64,000 nt of DNA. Source: Sphingomonas desiccabilis (GTDB lineage Bacteria; Pseudomonadota; Alphaproteobacteria; Sphingomonadales; Sphingomonadaceae). The notes under the pieces are model-generated. The model saw only the letters and a list, made by a program, of their open reading frames with translations. It was not told the origin of the DNA and did not search any database. The position numbers and the translations under genes are program-made. The DNA lies in the NCBI RefSeq assembly GCF_004135605.1, contig NZ_SDPT01000001.1:1116001-1180000 (forward strand), given 5' to 3'. Positions 1-10,324 of this stretch are shown here, piece by piece (positions within the stretch are counted from its first letter, which is position 1; the number at the start of each line of letters is the position of its first letter).

Positions 1-125
1 AGACGAAGGTCACCGAGTCTCCCGCGCAGACTGGCGCCGGCAAGTCCGATCCGGGCAACAAGCCCGAGGAAAAGCCCAAGGATCCGGATGTCATTCCGTC
101 CAAGGGTGAGGGGCAGAACCAGTAA
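1..125 (+). CDS. nuoC: NADH-quinone oxidoreductase subunit C, C-terminal tail (partial)
   Basis: This is the last 40 codons of a gene whose start lies left of the window. The readable tail is rich in Pro, Lys, Glu and Gly and ends in GEGQNQ. The assignment to NuoC rests on position immediately before nuoD and on the low-complexity, charged C-terminal extension often found on alphaproteobacterial NuoC; no catalytic or conserved domain is visible here. The TAA stop overlaps the nuoD ATG by one base (TAATG), so the two are translationally coupled. Confidence 0.75.
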   Translation, partial: TKVTESPAQTGAGKSDPGNKPEEKPKDPDVIPSKGEGQNQ

Positions 126-1357
126 TGGCTGAGTATCTCGACCAGCTCGAGCATCGCGCCGACGATCACACGTCGGCCGGCGATGTCGAGATCCAGAACT
201 ACACGATCAACTTCGGCCCCCAGCATCCGGCCGCGCACGGCGTGCTGCGTCTGGTGATGGAGCTCGACGGCGAGATCGTCGAGCGGGTGGACCCGCACGT
301 CGGGCTGCTGCATCGCGGGACTGAGAAGTTCATCGAGTACAAGACCTACCTGCAGTCGATCCCGTACTTCGACCGGCTCGATTACTGCTCGCCGATGTGC
401 ATGGAGCACAGCTATGTGCTCGCCATCGAGAAGCTGCTCGACCTCGAAGTGCCGCTGCGCGCGCAGTACCTCCGCGTGTTCTTCGCGGAGCTGACTCGCA
501 TCAAGAACCACATGCTGAACCTCGGTTCGCACATCATGGACGTGGGCGCGATGACGCCCAACCTGTGGCTGTTCGAGCTGCGCGAAGACTGCATGAACTT
601 CTATGAGCGGGCCTCGGGCGCGCGTATGCATGCGAACTATTTCCGCCCGGGCGGCGTCCGCCAGGACGTGCCGCTGAAGCTGCTGACCGACATCGCCGAG
701 TGGCTCGACACCCGCCTGCCGCGCCTGTTCGAGGATGCGATCAGCCTGGTGGCCGAAAACCGCATCTTCAAGCAGCGCAACGTCGACATCGCGATCGTCA
801 GCCGCGAGGATGCGCTCAAGTGGGGCTTCTCCGGCCCGATGATCCGCGCCGCCGGCCTGCCATGGGATCTGCGCAAGTCGCAGCCGTACGACGTCTATGC
901 GCGCATGAACTTCGACGTGCCGGTCGGCACGCGGGGCGACTGCTACGACCGGTTCATGGTCCGCGTGGAGGAGGTGCGCCAGTCGGCGCGCATCATGAAG
1001 CAGTGCCTTGCCGAAATGCCGGAAGGGCCCACGCTCAGCCTCGACCGCAAGGTCGCGCCGCCCAAGCGTGGCGAGATGAAGCGCTCGATGGAAGCGCTCA
1101 TCCACCACTTCAAATATTTCACCGAGGGCTTCCACGTGCCCGCCGGCGAAGTCTATGTCGCGACCGAGAGCCCCAAGGGCGAGTTCGGCGTGTATCTGGT
1201 CTCCGACGGCACCAACAAGCCGTACCGGTGCAAGATCCGCCCGACCGCGTTCAGCCACCTCCAGGCGATGGACTTCATGTCGAAGGGGCACATGCTCGCC
1301 GACACGACCGCCATCCTGGGCGCGATGGACATTGTTTTTGGTGAATGTGACCGCTGA
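125..1357 (+). CDS. nuoD: NADH-quinone oxidoreductase subunit D (49 kDa subunit)
   Basis: NuoD forms, with NuoB and NuoH, the quinone-binding cavity of complex I at the peripheral arm-membrane junction. The protein is 410 residues, a usual length for a separate (not CD-fused) NuoD. Visible family signatures are the [14 protein letters not shown] loop near residues 31-44, whose His is near the quinone head group, the [11 protein letters not shown] segment, and the C-terminal DIVFGECDR end. A short acidic N-terminal extension of about 25 residues precedes the conserved core. The stop TGA overlaps the nuoE ATG by one base. Confidence 0.98.
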   Translation: MAEYLDQLEHRADDHTSAGDVEIQNYTINFGPQHPAAHGVLRLVMELDGEIVERVDPHVGLLHRGTEKFIEYKTYLQSIPYFDRLDYCSPMCMEHSYVLAIEKLLDLEVPLRAQYLRVFFAELTRIKNHMLNLGSHIMDVGAMTPNLWLFELREDCMNFYERASGARMHANYFRPGGVRQDVPLKLLTDIAEWLDTRLPRLFEDAISLVAENRIFKQRNVDIAIVSREDALKWGFSGPMIRAAGLPWDLRKSQPYDVYARMNFDVPVGTRGDCYDRFMVRVEEVRQSARIMKQCLAEMPEGPTLSLDRKVAPPKRGEMKRSMEALIHHFKYFTEGFHVPAGEVYVATESPKGEFGVYLVSDGTNKPYRCKIRPTAFSHLQAMDFMSKGHMLADTTAILGAMDIVFGECDR

Positions 1358-2034
1358 TGGCTGACGCACCCCATATCCCGGACGAGGCGGAGACCCGCGC
1401 ACGCTGGGGCAACTTCGCGTGGAACGAGAAGAACGCCGAAAAGGCGCGCGAGATCCTGTCGCGCTATCCGGCGGGCCGCGAGCAGTCGGCCTCGATCCCG
1501 TTCCTCGACCTCGCCCAGCGCCAGGTCGGGGAGGAGACGAACACCCAGGGCTGGCTGCCGGTCCCGGTGATCGAGTTCGTCGCGCGCGAGATCGGCGTCG
1601 CCTATATCCGCGTGTTCGAGGTCGCGACCTTCTACACGATGTTCAACCTGGCGCCGGTCGGCCGCTATCACGTACAGGTCTGCGGCACGACGCCGTGCAT
1701 GCTGCGCGGCTCGGACGACGTGCTCGCGGCCTGCAAGAACCGCGGCCTCGCCAAGGGCAAGACCACGCCGGACGGGCTGTTCACGCTGACCGAGGTCGAG
1801 TGCCTGGGCACCTGCGCCAACGCGCCGATGGCCCAGATCAACGACGATAACTTCGAAGATCTCGACTACGACAAGACCGTCGCGATCCTGGACGCGCTGG
1901 CGCGGGGCGAAACCCCGAAGCCGGGTCCGCAGATCGAGCGTCAGGCGAGCGCGCCGGAAGGCGGTCCGACCACGCTTCAGGCGATGGTGGGCGAGAACCA
2001 CGACTATCGCGGCGAATGGGGCTCGGCGGCGTGA
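1357..2034 (+). CDS. nuoE: NADH-quinone oxidoreductase subunit E (24 kDa, 2Fe-2S)
   Basis: NuoE is part of the NADH-oxidising module with NuoF and NuoG and carries a thioredoxin-fold [2Fe-2S] cluster (N1a). The four expected ligands are visible in the pairs CGTTPC and ECLGTC. At 225 residues it is longer than the roughly 165-residue E. coli protein: about 45 residues beyond the fold, rich in Pro, Gly and Ala, end in [12 protein letters not shown], as is common in alphaproteobacteria. Its stop overlaps a GTG that starts the next small gene (GTGA), implying coupled translation. Confidence 0.98.
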   Translation: MADAPHIPDEAETRARWGNFAWNEKNAEKAREILSRYPAGREQSASIPFLDLAQRQVGEETNTQGWLPVPVIEFVAREIGVAYIRVFEVATFYTMFNLAPVGRYHVQVCGTTPCMLRGSDDVLAACKNRGLAKGKTTPDGLFTLTEVECLGTCANAPMAQINDDNFEDLDYDKTVAILDALARGETPKPGPQIERQASAPEGGPTTLQAMVGENHDYRGEWGSAA

Positions 2035-2201
2035 AGGCGCTGGGATCCCTGATCCTGGCGATCCTCGTCGGGTTCGTGGCACTGTGGGTGCTGCTGCAGC
2101 TGTTCGTGGGCGCGCTGAAGTTGATCGGCGTCCTGATCGCGATCGGCGTGGCGGTTGTGGCCTATTTGCTGGCCGAAAAGCTTATCGGGAAGGGGCGCTG
2201 A
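2031..2201 (+). CDS. Small hydrophobic membrane protein inserted between nuoE and nuoF
   Basis: This encodes about 57 residues if translation begins at the GTG that overlaps the nuoE stop (GTGA), or 61 if an in-frame ATG at 2016 inside nuoE is used. Nearly the whole protein is hydrophobic, consistent with one long or two short membrane segments broken by a Lys near the middle, and it ends in the basic sequence EKLIGKGR. It is not a known complex I subunit. Its tight fit between nuoE and nuoF, with nuoF starting 2 bases after its stop, and its clear membrane-protein composition argue for a real gene. A role in assembly or a supernumerary subunit is inference only. Confidence 0.65.
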   Translation: MKALGSLILAILVGFVALWVLLQLFVGALKLIGVLIAIGVAVVAYLLAEKLIGKGR

Positions 2202-2203
2202 CC

Positions 2204-3508
2204 GTGCTCGCGGACAAGGACCGTATCTTCACCAACGTCTACGGCTTTCAGCCGTGGAACCTGGAAGCAGCGATCAAGCGCGGCGACTGGGACAATACCA
2301 AGGCGCTGCTCCAGCTCGGGCCCGATGTGATCATCGATCGCATCAAGGCCTCGGGCCTGCGCGGGCGCGGGGGCGCAGGCTTCCCGACCGGCATGAAGTG
2401 GAGCTTCATGCCCAAGAACCCGACGCCGGAACGGCCGAGCTTCCTAGTCATCAACGCCGACGAGTCCGAGCCCGGCTCGTGCAAGGACCGCGAGATCATC
2501 CGCCACGATCCGCACAAGCTGATCGAGGGCGCGCTGGTCGCCGGCTTCGCGATGCGGGCGCGTGCCGCCTACATCTACATCCGCGGCGAATATATCCGTG
2601 AGGCCGAGACGCTGTTCGCGGCCGTCGCCGAAGCCTATGCCAAGGGCCTGGTGGGCAAGAACGCCTGCGGCTCGGGCTATGACTTCGACGTCTTCGTGCA
2701 CCGCGGTGCCGGCGCCTACATTTGCGGCGAAGAGACCGCGATGCTGGAAAGCCTCGAGGGCAAGAAGGGCCAGCCGCGCCTGAAGCCGCCGTTCCCGGCC
2801 GGCGCTGGCCTTTATGGCTGCCCGACCACGGTCAACAACGTGGAGTCGATCGCGGTCGCGCCGACGATCCTGCGGCGCGGTCCCGAATGGTTCTCCAGCT
2901 TCGGCAACGAGAACAACAAGGGCACCAAGCTCTTCCAGATCAGCGGCCATGTGAATCGTCCGTGCGTGGTGGAGGAGGCGATGTCGATCTCCTTCCGCGA
3001 GCTGATCGAGACGCATTGCGGCGGCATCCGCGGCGGGTGGGACAATCTGCTCGCGGTGATCCCGGGCGGCTCGTCCGTGCCGCTGGTGCCCGCGGCGCAG
3101 ATCATGGACGCGCCGATGGACTTCGATGGCCTCAAGGCGCTGGGCTCGGGCCTGGGCACCGCGGCGATCATCGTCATGGACAAGTCCACGGACATCGTAC
3201 GCGCGATCAGCCGCCTGTCGTACTTCTACAAGCACGAGAGCTGCGGCCAGTGCACTCCGTGCCGTGAGGGCACGGGCTGGATGTGGCGCGTGATGGAGCG
3301 GCTCCGCACCGGCGACGCTGACATTTCCGAGATCGACACGCTGCACCAGGTCACCAAGCAGGTCGAAGGCCATACCATCTGCGCGCTCGGCGACGCGGCG
3401 GCCTGGCCGATCCAGGGCCTGATCCGACACTTCCGCCCCGAAATCGAACGCCGCATCCTCGAGAAGCGCGGCGGCGGGCTGGAACCGATGATGGAAGCTG
3501 CCGAGTAA
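2204..3508 (+). CDS. nuoF: NADH-quinone oxidoreductase subunit F (51 kDa, NADH/FMN/4Fe-4S)
   Basis: NuoF binds NADH and FMN and passes electrons to its [4Fe-4S] cluster N3. The 434-residue reading from GTG at 2204 (VLADKDRIF) is chosen because AAGGGG lies about 8 bases upstream and the family begins here; a longer in-frame reading from 2084 would only translate the preceding small gene out of frame. Visible motifs are [10 protein letters not shown] (nucleotide-binding glycine loop, near residues 53-62), and [15 protein letters not shown] plus HTICALGD for the cluster ligands. The stop overlaps the nuoG ATG (TAATG). Confidence 0.98.
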   Translation: MLADKDRIFTNVYGFQPWNLEAAIKRGDWDNTKALLQLGPDVIIDRIKASGLRGRGGAGFPTGMKWSFMPKNPTPERPSFLVINADESEPGSCKDREIIRHDPHKLIEGALVAGFAMRARAAYIYIRGEYIREAETLFAAVAEAYAKGLVGKNACGSGYDFDVFVHRGAGAYICGEETAMLESLEGKKGQPRLKPPFPAGAGLYGCPTTVNNVESIAVAPTILRRGPEWFSSFGNENNKGTKLFQISGHVNRPCVVEEAMSISFRELIETHCGGIRGGWDNLLAVIPGGSSVPLVPAAQIMDAPMDFDGLKALGSGLGTAAIIVMDKSTDIVRAISRLSYFYKHESCGQCTPCREGTGWMWRVMERLRTGDADISEIDTLHQVTKQVEGHTICALGDAAAWPIQGLIRHFRPEIERRILEKRGGGLEPMMEAAE

Positions 3509-5508
3509 TGCCGAAGCTCAAAGTAGACGGGATCGAAGTTGAGGTCCCCCAGGGCGCCACGGTGCTCCAGGCGTGCGAGATCGCGGGCAAGGAAATCCCG
3601 CGCTTCTGCTACCACGAACGCCTGTCGATCGCCGGCAACTGCCGCATGTGCCTCGTCGAGGTGAAGCCCGGGCCGCCCAAGCCGCAGGCGTCGTGCGCGC
3701 TGCCGGCTGCCGACGGCCAGGAAATCCGCACCGACAGCGCGATGGTGAAGGCCGCGCGCGAGGGCGTGATGGAGTTCCTGCTCATCAACCACCCGCTCGA
3801 CTGCCCGATCTGCGATCAGGGCGGCGAGTGCGACCTGCAGGACCAGTCGGTCGCCTATGGCCGCGGCATTTCTCGCTATGACGAGAACAAGCGCGCCGTG
3901 ACCGAGAAGTACATGGGCCCCATCGTCAAGACGGTGATGACCCGCTGCATCCAGTGCACGCGCTGCGTCCGCTTTGCGGAGGAAGTCGCGGGCGTGGAGG
4001 AAATCGGCGCGATCTATCGCGGCGAGGACATGCAGATCACCTCCTACCTCGAACGCGCGGTGTCGAGCGAGCTTTCGGGCAACGTCGTCGACCTCTGCCC
4101 GGTCGGCGCACTGACCTCGAAGCCCTATGCGTTCGAAGCGCGGCCCTGGGAGCTCAAGAAGACGCTCGCCATCGACGTGATGGACGCGGTCGGCACCAAC
4201 ATCCGGCTCGACAGCCGCGGTCGCCAGGTGCTGCGCGCGCTGCCGCGCATCAACGAGGACGTCAACGAGGAGTGGGCGCACGACAAGACCCGCCACGCCG
4301 TGGACGGTCTCGTGCGCAAGCGGCTCGATCGCCCGTACGTCCGTCGCGACGGCAAGCTGGTCGCGGTCGATTGGGACGAGGCCTTCGATGCAATCGCCGC
4401 GGTCAACGCCGGCTCCAGCGTCGCCGCGATCGCGGGCGACCTGCTCGATTGCGAGACGATGTTCGCTGCCAAGGCGCTCGTCCGCAACATGGGCTCGTCG
4501 CTGATCGAGGGTCGCCAGACCGGCATGGCCTATGACGTCTCGAACCTCGGCGCAGTGGCGTTCAACACCACCATCGCCGGTGTCGAGCAGGCCGACGCCA
4601 TCCTGCTGGTCGGCACCGACCTCCGCCACGAGGCGCCGCTGGTGAACACCCGCGTGCGCAAGGCGATCAAGCGCGGTGCGCGCGTGTTCGCGATCGGGCC
4701 GGAGACGGACCTGACCTATAAGGTCGAGTGGCTGGGCGAAGACCTGTCGCTGCTGGGCGGTCTTCCCGACCGCGCCGCAGAGGCGCTGGACGCGGCCGAG
4801 CGCCCGATGGTCATCGTCGGCCCGGGCGCGCTCAAGAACGGCCATGCGGCAGCGCTCAAGCTCGCCACCGACGGCAATCTGGTCCGCGATGGCTGGAACG
4901 GCTTCAACGTCGTCCACACCGCCGCGGCGCGCATGGGCGGGCTGATGCTCGGCTTCGCGCAGCCGGGCGGCATCGCCGACATCGTCGCCGCCAATCCGAA
5001 GCTCGTCTTCTTCATGGGTGCGGACGAGGTCGACTTCACGGCGTTTGCGAACAGCTTCAAGGTCTACATCGGCCACCACGGCGACAAGGGCGCGCACCAT
5101 GCGGACGTGATCCTGCCGGGTGCCAGCTACGCCGAAAAGGCGGGCACCTATGTGAATCTGGAAGGGCGCGTGCAGCGTGGCGACGCGGCGGTGTTCGCAC
5201 CGGGCGACGCACGCGAGGACTGGACGATCCTGCGCGCGCTGTCGGATCGGCTGAGCGCGACCCTGCCGTTCGACACGTTCCAGGGCTTGCGCGCGGCGAT
5301 GTTCGCCGAGGTGCCCGCGCTCGCCACCGAGGGTCTGGTCCGCTACGACTGGAACCCGCCGGTGCTGGACGCGCGTGCCGAAGGCAGCGTCACCTATCCG
5401 ATCGCCGACTTCTATCTCACCAACGCCATCTGCCGCGCGAGCCCGACGATGCAGCGCTGCTCGGCTGAACTGGTCCATGGCCAGGATTTCGCGGAGGCCG
5501 CGGAGTGA
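3508..5508 (+). CDS. nuoG: NADH-quinone oxidoreductase subunit G (75 kDa Fe-S subunit)
   Basis: NuoG carries the chain of Fe-S clusters linking NuoF to the quinone arm. The N-terminal ferredoxin-like domain shows the [2Fe-2S] ligands in [16 protein letters not shown]. The His-Cys cluster is in [19 protein letters not shown], and a further cluster site is [11 protein letters not shown] with CPVGAL. A degenerate molybdopterin-oxidoreductase domain fills the rest. At 666 residues it is the short alphaproteobacterial and mitochondrial-type subunit, not the roughly 900-residue enterobacterial form. The stop overlaps the nuoH GTG by 4 bases. Confidence 0.98.
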   Translation: MPKLKVDGIEVEVPQGATVLQACEIAGKEIPRFCYHERLSIAGNCRMCLVEVKPGPPKPQASCALPAADGQEIRTDSAMVKAAREGVMEFLLINHPLDCPICDQGGECDLQDQSVAYGRGISRYDENKRAVTEKYMGPIVKTVMTRCIQCTRCVRFAEEVAGVEEIGAIYRGEDMQITSYLERAVSSELSGNVVDLCPVGALTSKPYAFEARPWELKKTLAIDVMDAVGTNIRLDSRGRQVLRALPRINEDVNEEWAHDKTRHAVDGLVRKRLDRPYVRRDGKLVAVDWDEAFDAIAAVNAGSSVAAIAGDLLDCETMFAAKALVRNMGSSLIEGRQTGMAYDVSNLGAVAFNTTIAGVEQADAILLVGTDLRHEAPLVNTRVRKAIKRGARVFAIGPETDLTYKVEWLGEDLSLLGGLPDRAAEALDAAERPMVIVGPGALKNGHAAALKLATDGNLVRDGWNGFNVVHTAAARMGGLMLGFAQPGGIADIVAANPKLVFFMGADEVDFTAFANSFKVYIGHHGDKGAHHADVILPGASYAEKAGTYVNLEGRVQRGDAAVFAPGDAREDWTILRALSDRLSATLPFDTFQGLRAAMFAEVPALATEGLVRYDWNPPVLDARAEGSVTYPIADFYLTNAICRASPTMQRCSAELVHGQDFAEAAE

Positions 5509-6560
5509 CTTCGTTCTTTCAGAATACCGTAGGGCTTCCCTACGACTGGGCGTGGTTCGTCGGCACGGTCGTCTCGATCCTGCTGATCGCGCTGCCGCTG
5601 ATGCTGGCCGTCGCCATGATCATCTACGCCGATCGCAAGATCTGGGCGGCGATGGCGCTGCGCCGCGGCCCCAACGTCGTCGGCCCGTTCGGCCTGCTGC
5701 AGAGCTTCGCCGACGGCCTGAAGGTGTTCCTCCAGGAAACCATCATCCCGACCAGCGCGAACAAGGGCCTGTTCCTGCTCGCGCCGATCATCACCTTTAC
5801 GGTGGCGCTGATCGTGTGGGCGGTGGTGCCGTTCCAGGAGGGCATGGTCCTCTCGAACATCAACGTCGGCCTGCTCTACGTCCTCGCGGCCTCGTCGCTC
5901 GGCGTCTACGGCATCATCATCGCAGGCTGGGCGTCCAACTCGAAGTACCCCTTCTACTCGGCGCTTCGCGGCGCCGCGCAGATGGTGTCGTACGAAGTCG
6001 CCATCGGCTTCGTGCTGATCGCGGTGGTGCTCTGGGCCGGATCGTTCAACCTCTCCACGATCGTGACGGAGCAGAAGGGGCACATCTTCGGCTTCATCAA
6101 CGGCTTCGGCTTCAACCCGCTGCTGTTCCCGATGGCGGTGGTGTTCCTGATCTCGTCCATGGCGGAGACGCAGCGCGCCCCGTTCGACTTGACCGAGGCG
6201 GAGTCCGAACTCGTCGCCGGCTACCAGACCGAATACAGCTCGATGGCGTTCGCGCTGTTCTGGCTGGGTGAGTACGCCAACGTCCTCCTGATGTGCGCGC
6301 TCAACGCGACGCTGTTCTGGGGTGGCTGGCTGCCGCCGGTCGACTGGGCGCCGCTCTACATGGTGCCGGGCATCATCTGGCTGTTCGCCAAGATCCTGTT
6401 CTTCTTCTTCGTGTTCAGCTGGGTTCGCGCGACGGTGCCGCGGTACCGCTACGACCAGCTGATGCGGCTTGGCTGGAAGATCTTCCTGCCGCTGTCGCTG
6501 TTGTTCGTGTTCATGGTGTCGGGGTATCTCATGCTCGACCGCGTTGGAGTGCCCGCATGA
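5505..6560 (+). CDS. nuoH: NADH-quinone oxidoreductase subunit H (membrane, quinone-site)
   Basis: NuoH is the multi-spanning subunit that joins the peripheral arm to the membrane arm and lines the quinone tunnel. It has 351 residues and about eight hydrophobic segments. The conserved acidic loop is visible as [20 protein letters not shown] followed by YQTEYSSM, which contains the Glu residues linked to quinone coupling. The GTG start overlaps the nuoG stop. The stop overlaps the nuoI ATG by 4 bases (ATGA). Confidence 0.98.
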   Translation: MTSFFQNTVGLPYDWAWFVGTVVSILLIALPLMLAVAMIIYADRKIWAAMALRRGPNVVGPFGLLQSFADGLKVFLQETIIPTSANKGLFLLAPIITFTVALIVWAVVPFQEGMVLSNINVGLLYVLAASSLGVYGIIIAGWASNSKYPFYSALRGAAQMVSYEVAIGFVLIAVVLWAGSFNLSTIVTEQKGHIFGFINGFGFNPLLFPMAVVFLISSMAETQRAPFDLTEAESELVAGYQTEYSSMAFALFWLGEYANVLLMCALNATLFWGGWLPPVDWAPLYMVPGIIWLFAKILFFFFVFSWVRATVPRYRYDQLMRLGWKIFLPLSLLFVFMVSGYLMLDRVGVPA

Positions 6561-7042
6561 GCGTCGCACAGGTAATCCGATCGTTCACGCTGTGGGAGTT
6601 CATCAAGGCCCACGCGCTGACCTTGCGCTATTTCTTCAAGCCCAAGGCGACGATCAACTATCCGTACGAGAAGAACCCGCTCTCGCCCCGTTTCCGCGGT
6701 GAGCATGCGCTGCGTCGCTATCCCAACGGCGAAGAGCGCTGCATCGCGTGCAAGCTGTGCGAGGCGGTGTGCCCGGCGCTGGCGATCACGATCGAGGCCG
6801 AACCGCGCGAGGACGGCAGCCGCCGCACCACGCGCTACGACATCGACATGACCAAGTGCATCTACTGCGGTCTCTGCCAGGAGGCATGCCCGGTGGACGC
6901 CGTCGTCGAGGGGCCGAACCTGGAGTTCGCGACCGAGACGCGTGAGGAGCTGATCTACCACAAGGACAAGCTGCTCGCGAACGGGGACCGCTGGGAACGC
7001 GCGATTGCCGCGAACCTTGCGAGCGACGCGCCGTACCGGTAA
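6557..7042 (+). CDS. nuoI: NADH-quinone oxidoreductase subunit I (23 kDa, two 4Fe-4S)
   Basis: NuoI is the ferredoxin-like subunit carrying clusters N6a and N6b. Two complete 8Fe motifs are visible: [12 protein letters not shown] and [12 protein letters not shown]. The ATG at 6557 gives 161 residues starting [10 protein letters not shown], the normal family length. A much longer in-frame reading from 6293 overlaps nuoH and is not credible. Its TAA stop overlaps the ATG of the tiny ORF that follows (TAATG) rather than leading straight into nuoJ. Confidence 0.98.
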   Translation: MSVAQVIRSFTLWEFIKAHALTLRYFFKPKATINYPYEKNPLSPRFRGEHALRRYPNGEERCIACKLCEAVCPALAITIEAEPREDGSRRTTRYDIDMTKCIYCGLCQEACPVDAVVEGPNLEFATETREELIYHKDKLLANGDRWERAIAANLASDAPYR

Positions 7043-7173
7043 TGCGCGCGACTTCGAAATTCATGCCGTTCGGGCCGAGCCAGTCGAGGCCCTGCGCTGC
7101 TTCCTCAAGAAGTGAACCGGCCTCGCGCAGCGCGCGGGGCGAACGGAGGGCAGGGGGCCCAACGCGTCCGTGA
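7042..7173 (+). CDS. Tiny ORF that exactly bridges nuoI and nuoJ (43 codons, doubtful protein)
   Basis: An ATG overlaps the nuoI TAA (TAATG), and after 43 codons a TGA overlaps the nuoJ GTG (GTGA). The peptide is Ser, Arg, Ala and Pro-rich with no membrane segment or recognisable domain, and part of it is a diverged copy of a dispersed repeat, so it may not be a functional product. The exact fit at both ends suggests its translation carries ribosomes across the 127-base gap to nuoJ, which has no well-spaced Shine-Dalgarno sequence of its own. That coupling role is inference. Confidence 0.35.
   Translation: MRATSKFMPFGPSQSRPCAASSRSEPASRSARGERRAGGPTRP
7068..7091 (+). repeat. Diverged copy of a dispersed 24-base GAGCC...TCGA(A/G)G repeat
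   Basis: The 24 bases beginning GTTCGGGCC and ending TCGAGGCC differ at about three positions from the 'FGLSLSKP' type intergenic repeat that I recall as abundant in sphingomonads and other proteobacteria. It lies in the only long gap of the nuo operon, so the gap may have arisen by insertion of a repeat unit. The family assignment is from memory, not from a search. Confidence 0.4.
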
Positions 7174-7781
7174 TCCATACACTCGCCTTTTATCTCTTCG
7201 CCGCGGTGGTGGTCGTGTCGGCCGCGCTGACGATCACGTCGCGCAACCCGGTCCACGCCGTGCTCTGGCTGATCCTCGCGTTCTTCAACGCGGCCGGCCT
7301 GATGGTGCTCGTCGGTGCCGAGTTCATCGCGATGCTGCTCGTCATCGTCTATGTGGGCGCGGTCGCCGTGCTGTTCCTGTTCGTGGTCATGATGCTCGAC
7401 ATCGACTTCGCGGAGCTGCGCGCGGGCTTCGTCCGCTACCTGCCGCTGGGCCTGGTGCTCGCGGTGGCGCTGGTGGCGGAGATCCTGATCGCGGTCGGCG
7501 CCTGGTCGACGGGGCGCATCGAGCTTGGCCGGCGCATCGCGCCGATCGACGGCGCGCTCCCGAACATCGAGGCGATCGGCCACCTGCTCTACACGCGCTA
7601 TCTCTACGTCTTCGAAGGCGCGGGGCTGGTGCTGCTGGTCGCCATGATCGGCGCGATCGTGCTCACGCACCGCAACCGCACCGACAGCCATCGCCAGAAC
7701 GTCAGCCGCCAGGTTGCGCGCCGTTCCAAGGATGCGACCCGCAACGTCAATCAGCCCGTCGGGCAGGGAGTGGAGCTGTGA
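7170..7781 (+). CDS. nuoJ: NADH-quinone oxidoreductase subunit J (membrane)
   Basis: NuoJ is a membrane-arm subunit next to the proton-pumping modules. The 203-residue protein has five hydrophobic segments and begins [11 protein letters not shown] from GTG. The family-typical segment [20 protein letters not shown] (residues about 51-70) contains the conserved Tyr and pi-bulge helix region. No strong ribosome-binding site lies at the correct distance, but translation may be coupled to the tiny upstream ORF. The stop overlaps the nuoK GTG by 4 bases. Confidence 0.97.
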   Translation: MIHTLAFYLFAAVVVVSAALTITSRNPVHAVLWLILAFFNAAGLMVLVGAEFIAMLLVIVYVGAVAVLFLFVVMMLDIDFAELRAGFVRYLPLGLVLAVALVAEILIAVGAWSTGRIELGRRIAPIDGALPNIEAIGHLLYTRYLYVFEGAGLVLLVAMIGAIVLTHRNRTDSHRQNVSRQVARRSKDATRNVNQPVGQGVEL

Positions 7782-8083
7782 TCGGTCTGATCCATTATCT
7801 GGTCGTGGGGGCGATCCTGTTCACGCTCGGCGTGCTCGGCATCTTCCTCAACCGGAAGAACCTGATCGTGCTGCTGATGGCGATCGAGCTGATCCTGCTC
7901 AGCGTGAACATCAACCTCGTGGCCTTCTCCTCCTACCTGGGCGACCTGGTGGGGCAGGTGTTCGCGATGTTCGTGCTCACCGTGGCCGCCGGCGAAGCCG
8001 CCATCGGCCTGGCGATCCTGGTGATCTATTTCCGTGGCCGCGGCTCGATCTCGGTCGACGACGTCAACCGGATGAAGGGGTGA
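7778..8083 (+). CDS. nuoK: NADH-quinone oxidoreductase subunit K (membrane)
   Basis: This 101-residue protein has three membrane helices, the standard NuoK layout. The two conserved membrane glutamates of the central hydrophilic axis are visible in [10 protein letters not shown] and VAAGEAAIG. Translation starts at GTG overlapping the nuoJ stop (GTGA). nuoL follows after 7 bases. Confidence 0.97.
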   Translation: MIGLIHYLVVGAILFTLGVLGIFLNRKNLIVLLMAIELILLSVNINLVAFSSYLGDLVGQVFAMFVLTVAAGEAAIGLAILVIYFRGRGSISVDDVNRMKG

Positions 8084-8090
8084 TCATTCG

Positions 8091-10211
8091 GTGATCCAGC
8101 TTATCGTTCTCCTGCCGCTCCTGGCCGCTGCGATTGCAGGCCTGAGCAACCGTGCGTTCGGCACCGCATTCCCGAAGATCGTGACCACGGGCGCGCTGTT
8201 CGCCTCGTGCGCCATGTCCTGGCCGATCTTCATCGACTTCATGCGCGGCACGCAGGTGGCGCACGTCGAGCCGCTGTTCACTTGGATCGTCTCCGGGGAC
8301 ATGGACATCGCCTGGGCGCTGCGCGTCGATGCGATGACGGCCGTGATGCTGGTGGTGATCACCAGCGTGTCCGCGCTCGTCCACCTCTATAGCTGGGGCT
8401 ATATGAGCGAGGACCCGTCGCAGCCGCGCTTCTTCGCCTATCTGTCGCTGTTCACCTTCGCGATGCTGATGCTCGTGACGGCGAACAATCTGGTGCAGAT
8501 GTTCTTCGGCTGGGAAGGCGTGGGTCTCGCGTCCTACCTGCTGATCGGCTTCTGGTACTATAAGCCCAGCGCCAATGCCGCCGCGATCAAGGCGTTCGTC
8601 GTCAACCGCGTCGGCGACCTCGGCTTCATGCTCGGCATCTTCGGCACCTTCCTGGTGTTCGGCACCGTCTCCATTCCGGAGATCCTGGCTGCCGCACCGG
8701 GCATGGCCGGCTCGACGATCGGCTTCCTGGGCGCGCGCTTCGATACGATGACCGTGCTCTGCCTGCTGCTGTTCGTCGGCGCGATGGGCAAGTCGGCGCA
8801 GCTGGGCCTCCACACCTGGCTGCCGGACGCGATGGAGGGCCCGACCCCGGTGTCGGCGCTGATCCACGCGGCGACCATGGTCACCGCGGGCGTCTTCATG
8901 GTGTGCCGCCTGTCGCCGATGTTCGAGGTGAGCCCGACGGCGCTCACCGTCGTCACCGTCGTCGGTGCCGCGACCTGCCTGTTCGCCGCGACGATCGGCC
9001 TGGTGCAGACCGACATCAAGCGCGTGATCGCCTATTCGACCTGCTCGCAGCTCGGCTACATGTTCTTCGCGGCCGGCGTCGGCGCCTATGGGGCGGCGAT
9101 GTTCCACCTGTTCACCCACGCTTTCTTCAAGGCGCTGTTGTTCCTGGGTGCGGGGTCGGTGATCCACGCGATGCACCACGAGCAGGACATGCGCTTCTAC
9201 GGCGGCCTGCGGAAGTCGATCCCGCTCACCTTCTGGGCGATGATGGCGGGCACGCTCGCGATCACCGGCGTCGGCATCTACGGCGTGGGCGGCTTCGCGG
9301 GCTACCATTCGAAGGACGCGATCCTCGAGGCGGCGTTCGCGGCCGGCGGCACCGGTACGCTGGCGTTCTACGTCGGCACCTTCGCAGCCCTGCTGACCAG
9401 CTTCTACTCGTGGCGGCTGATCTTCCTGACCTTCTTCGGCACGCCCCGCTGGGCCGCGTCGGAGCACATCCAGCATGCGCTCCACGACGCCCACGGCCAT
9501 GGCCATGACGCGCACGGTCACGACGACCACGCCCATGCCCATGCGGTTGCGGACTCGCACGGCCAGGAAGTGCACGCGGATGCCGAAGACGCAGGCCACG
9601 CGCCTTCGACCCACGCGGCGCACGCGGACCAGGTCCCGGCCGGGACCGGCGGCTATCACCCGCACGAAAGCCCGCTGCCGATGCTGGTGCCGCTGATCGT
9701 GCTGACGGTGGGCGCGGTGGCCGCAGGCTTCGTGTTCAACCCGTGGTTCATCGGGGCAGAGGAGGGCGCACGCTTCTGGGGCGGCAGCCTGTTCTTCAAC
9801 GAACACCTGATGCACGCGATGCACGAGGTCCCGATGCTGGTGAAGCTGGCGGCGACGATCGTCATGATCCTCGGCTTCGTGGCGGCGCTGGTCACCTATG
9901 TGCTCAAGCCCGGAACGTCGCGCCGCACGGCAACCGCCCTGCGTCCGCTGCATCAGTTCCTGCTGCGCAAATGGTACTTCGACGAGCTGTACAACCTCAT
10001 CTTCGTCCGCCCGGCGTTCGCGCTCGGCCGCTTCTTCTGGAAGCGCGGCGACGAGGGCACCATCGATCGGTTCGGGCCCAACGGCTCGGCCGCGGTGGTG
10101 GCACTGGGCAGCCGCGTCGCGGTCAAGATGCAGACCGGCTATCTCTACACCTATGCCTTCGTCATGCTGATCGGCCTGACGGCGGCGGTCACCTGGGCGA
10201 TCGCGTCGTGA
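8091..10211 (+). CDS. nuoL: NADH-quinone oxidoreductase subunit L (proton-pumping, with His-rich loop)
   Basis: NuoL is the distal antiporter-like proton pump of complex I, anchored by a long lateral helix. At 706 residues it is longer than the about 613-residue E. coli subunit. The extra length is mainly a hydrophilic loop at about residues 462-525 with some 17 His residues in HGH, HDAH and HAHAH patterns. The antiporter core is typical, including the segment [20 protein letters not shown] and [20 protein letters not shown]. The GTG start has AAGGGG about 11 bases upstream, and the stop overlaps a GTG that opens the next tiny ORF. Confidence 0.98.
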   Translation: MIQLIVLLPLLAAAIAGLSNRAFGTAFPKIVTTGALFASCAMSWPIFIDFMRGTQVAHVEPLFTWIVSGDMDIAWALRVDAMTAVMLVVITSVSALVHLYSWGYMSEDPSQPRFFAYLSLFTFAMLMLVTANNLVQMFFGWEGVGLASYLLIGFWYYKPSANAAAIKAFVVNRVGDLGFMLGIFGTFLVFGTVSIPEILAAAPGMAGSTIGFLGARFDTMTVLCLLLFVGAMGKSAQLGLHTWLPDAMEGPTPVSALIHAATMVTAGVFMVCRLSPMFEVSPTALTVVTVVGAATCLFAATIGLVQTDIKRVIAYSTCSQLGYMFFAAGVGAYGAAMFHLFTHAFFKALLFLGAGSVIHAMHHEQDMRFYGGLRKSIPLTFWAMMAGTLAITGVGIYGVGGFAGYHSKDAILEAAFAAGGTGTLAFYVGTFAALLTSFYSWRLIFLTFFGTPRWAASEHIQHALHDAHGHGHDAHGHDDHAHAHAVADSHGQEVHADAEDAGHAPSTHAAHADQVPAGTGGYHPHESPLPMLVPLIVLTVGAVAAGFVFNPWFIGAEEGARFWGGSLFFNEHLMHAMHEVPMLVKLAATIVMILGFVAALVTYVLKPGTSRRTATALRPLHQFLLRKWYFDELYNLIFVRPAFALGRFFWKRGDEGTIDRFGPNGSAAVVALGSRVAVKMQTGYLYTYAFVMLIGLTAAVTWAIAS

Positions 10212-10324
10212 TCGGCGGCGCGGGCGCACCGGCCGTGCGCGGCACCGGGATGACCGAACAAGCAATGGGGGGTCCGGCAATGGCCGGCTATGTAACGATC
10301 GTGGTTCGGGGGTTCGCGAAGTGA
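10208..10324 (+). CDS. Tiny ORF that exactly bridges nuoL and nuoM (38 codons, doubtful protein)
   Basis: A GTG overlaps the nuoL TGA (GTGA) and the reading frame ends with a TGA that overlaps the nuoM start region (GTGATG). The peptide is Gly and Ala-rich, then ends [12 protein letters not shown]; an internal ATG at 10250 would give a 24-residue version. There is no recognisable domain. The same double-overlap layout as the nuoI-nuoJ ORF suggests a leader-type coupling function across an otherwise untranslated 109-base gap. Evidence for a stable protein is weak. Confidence 0.35.
   Translation: MIGGAGAPAVRGTGMTEQAMGGPAMAGYVTIVVRGFAK

Noticed and set aside
3226..5478. 750-residue minus-strand frame covering nuoG
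   Set aside because: Antisense shadow of nuoG with biased composition and no domain; nuoG has all expected Fe-S motifs.
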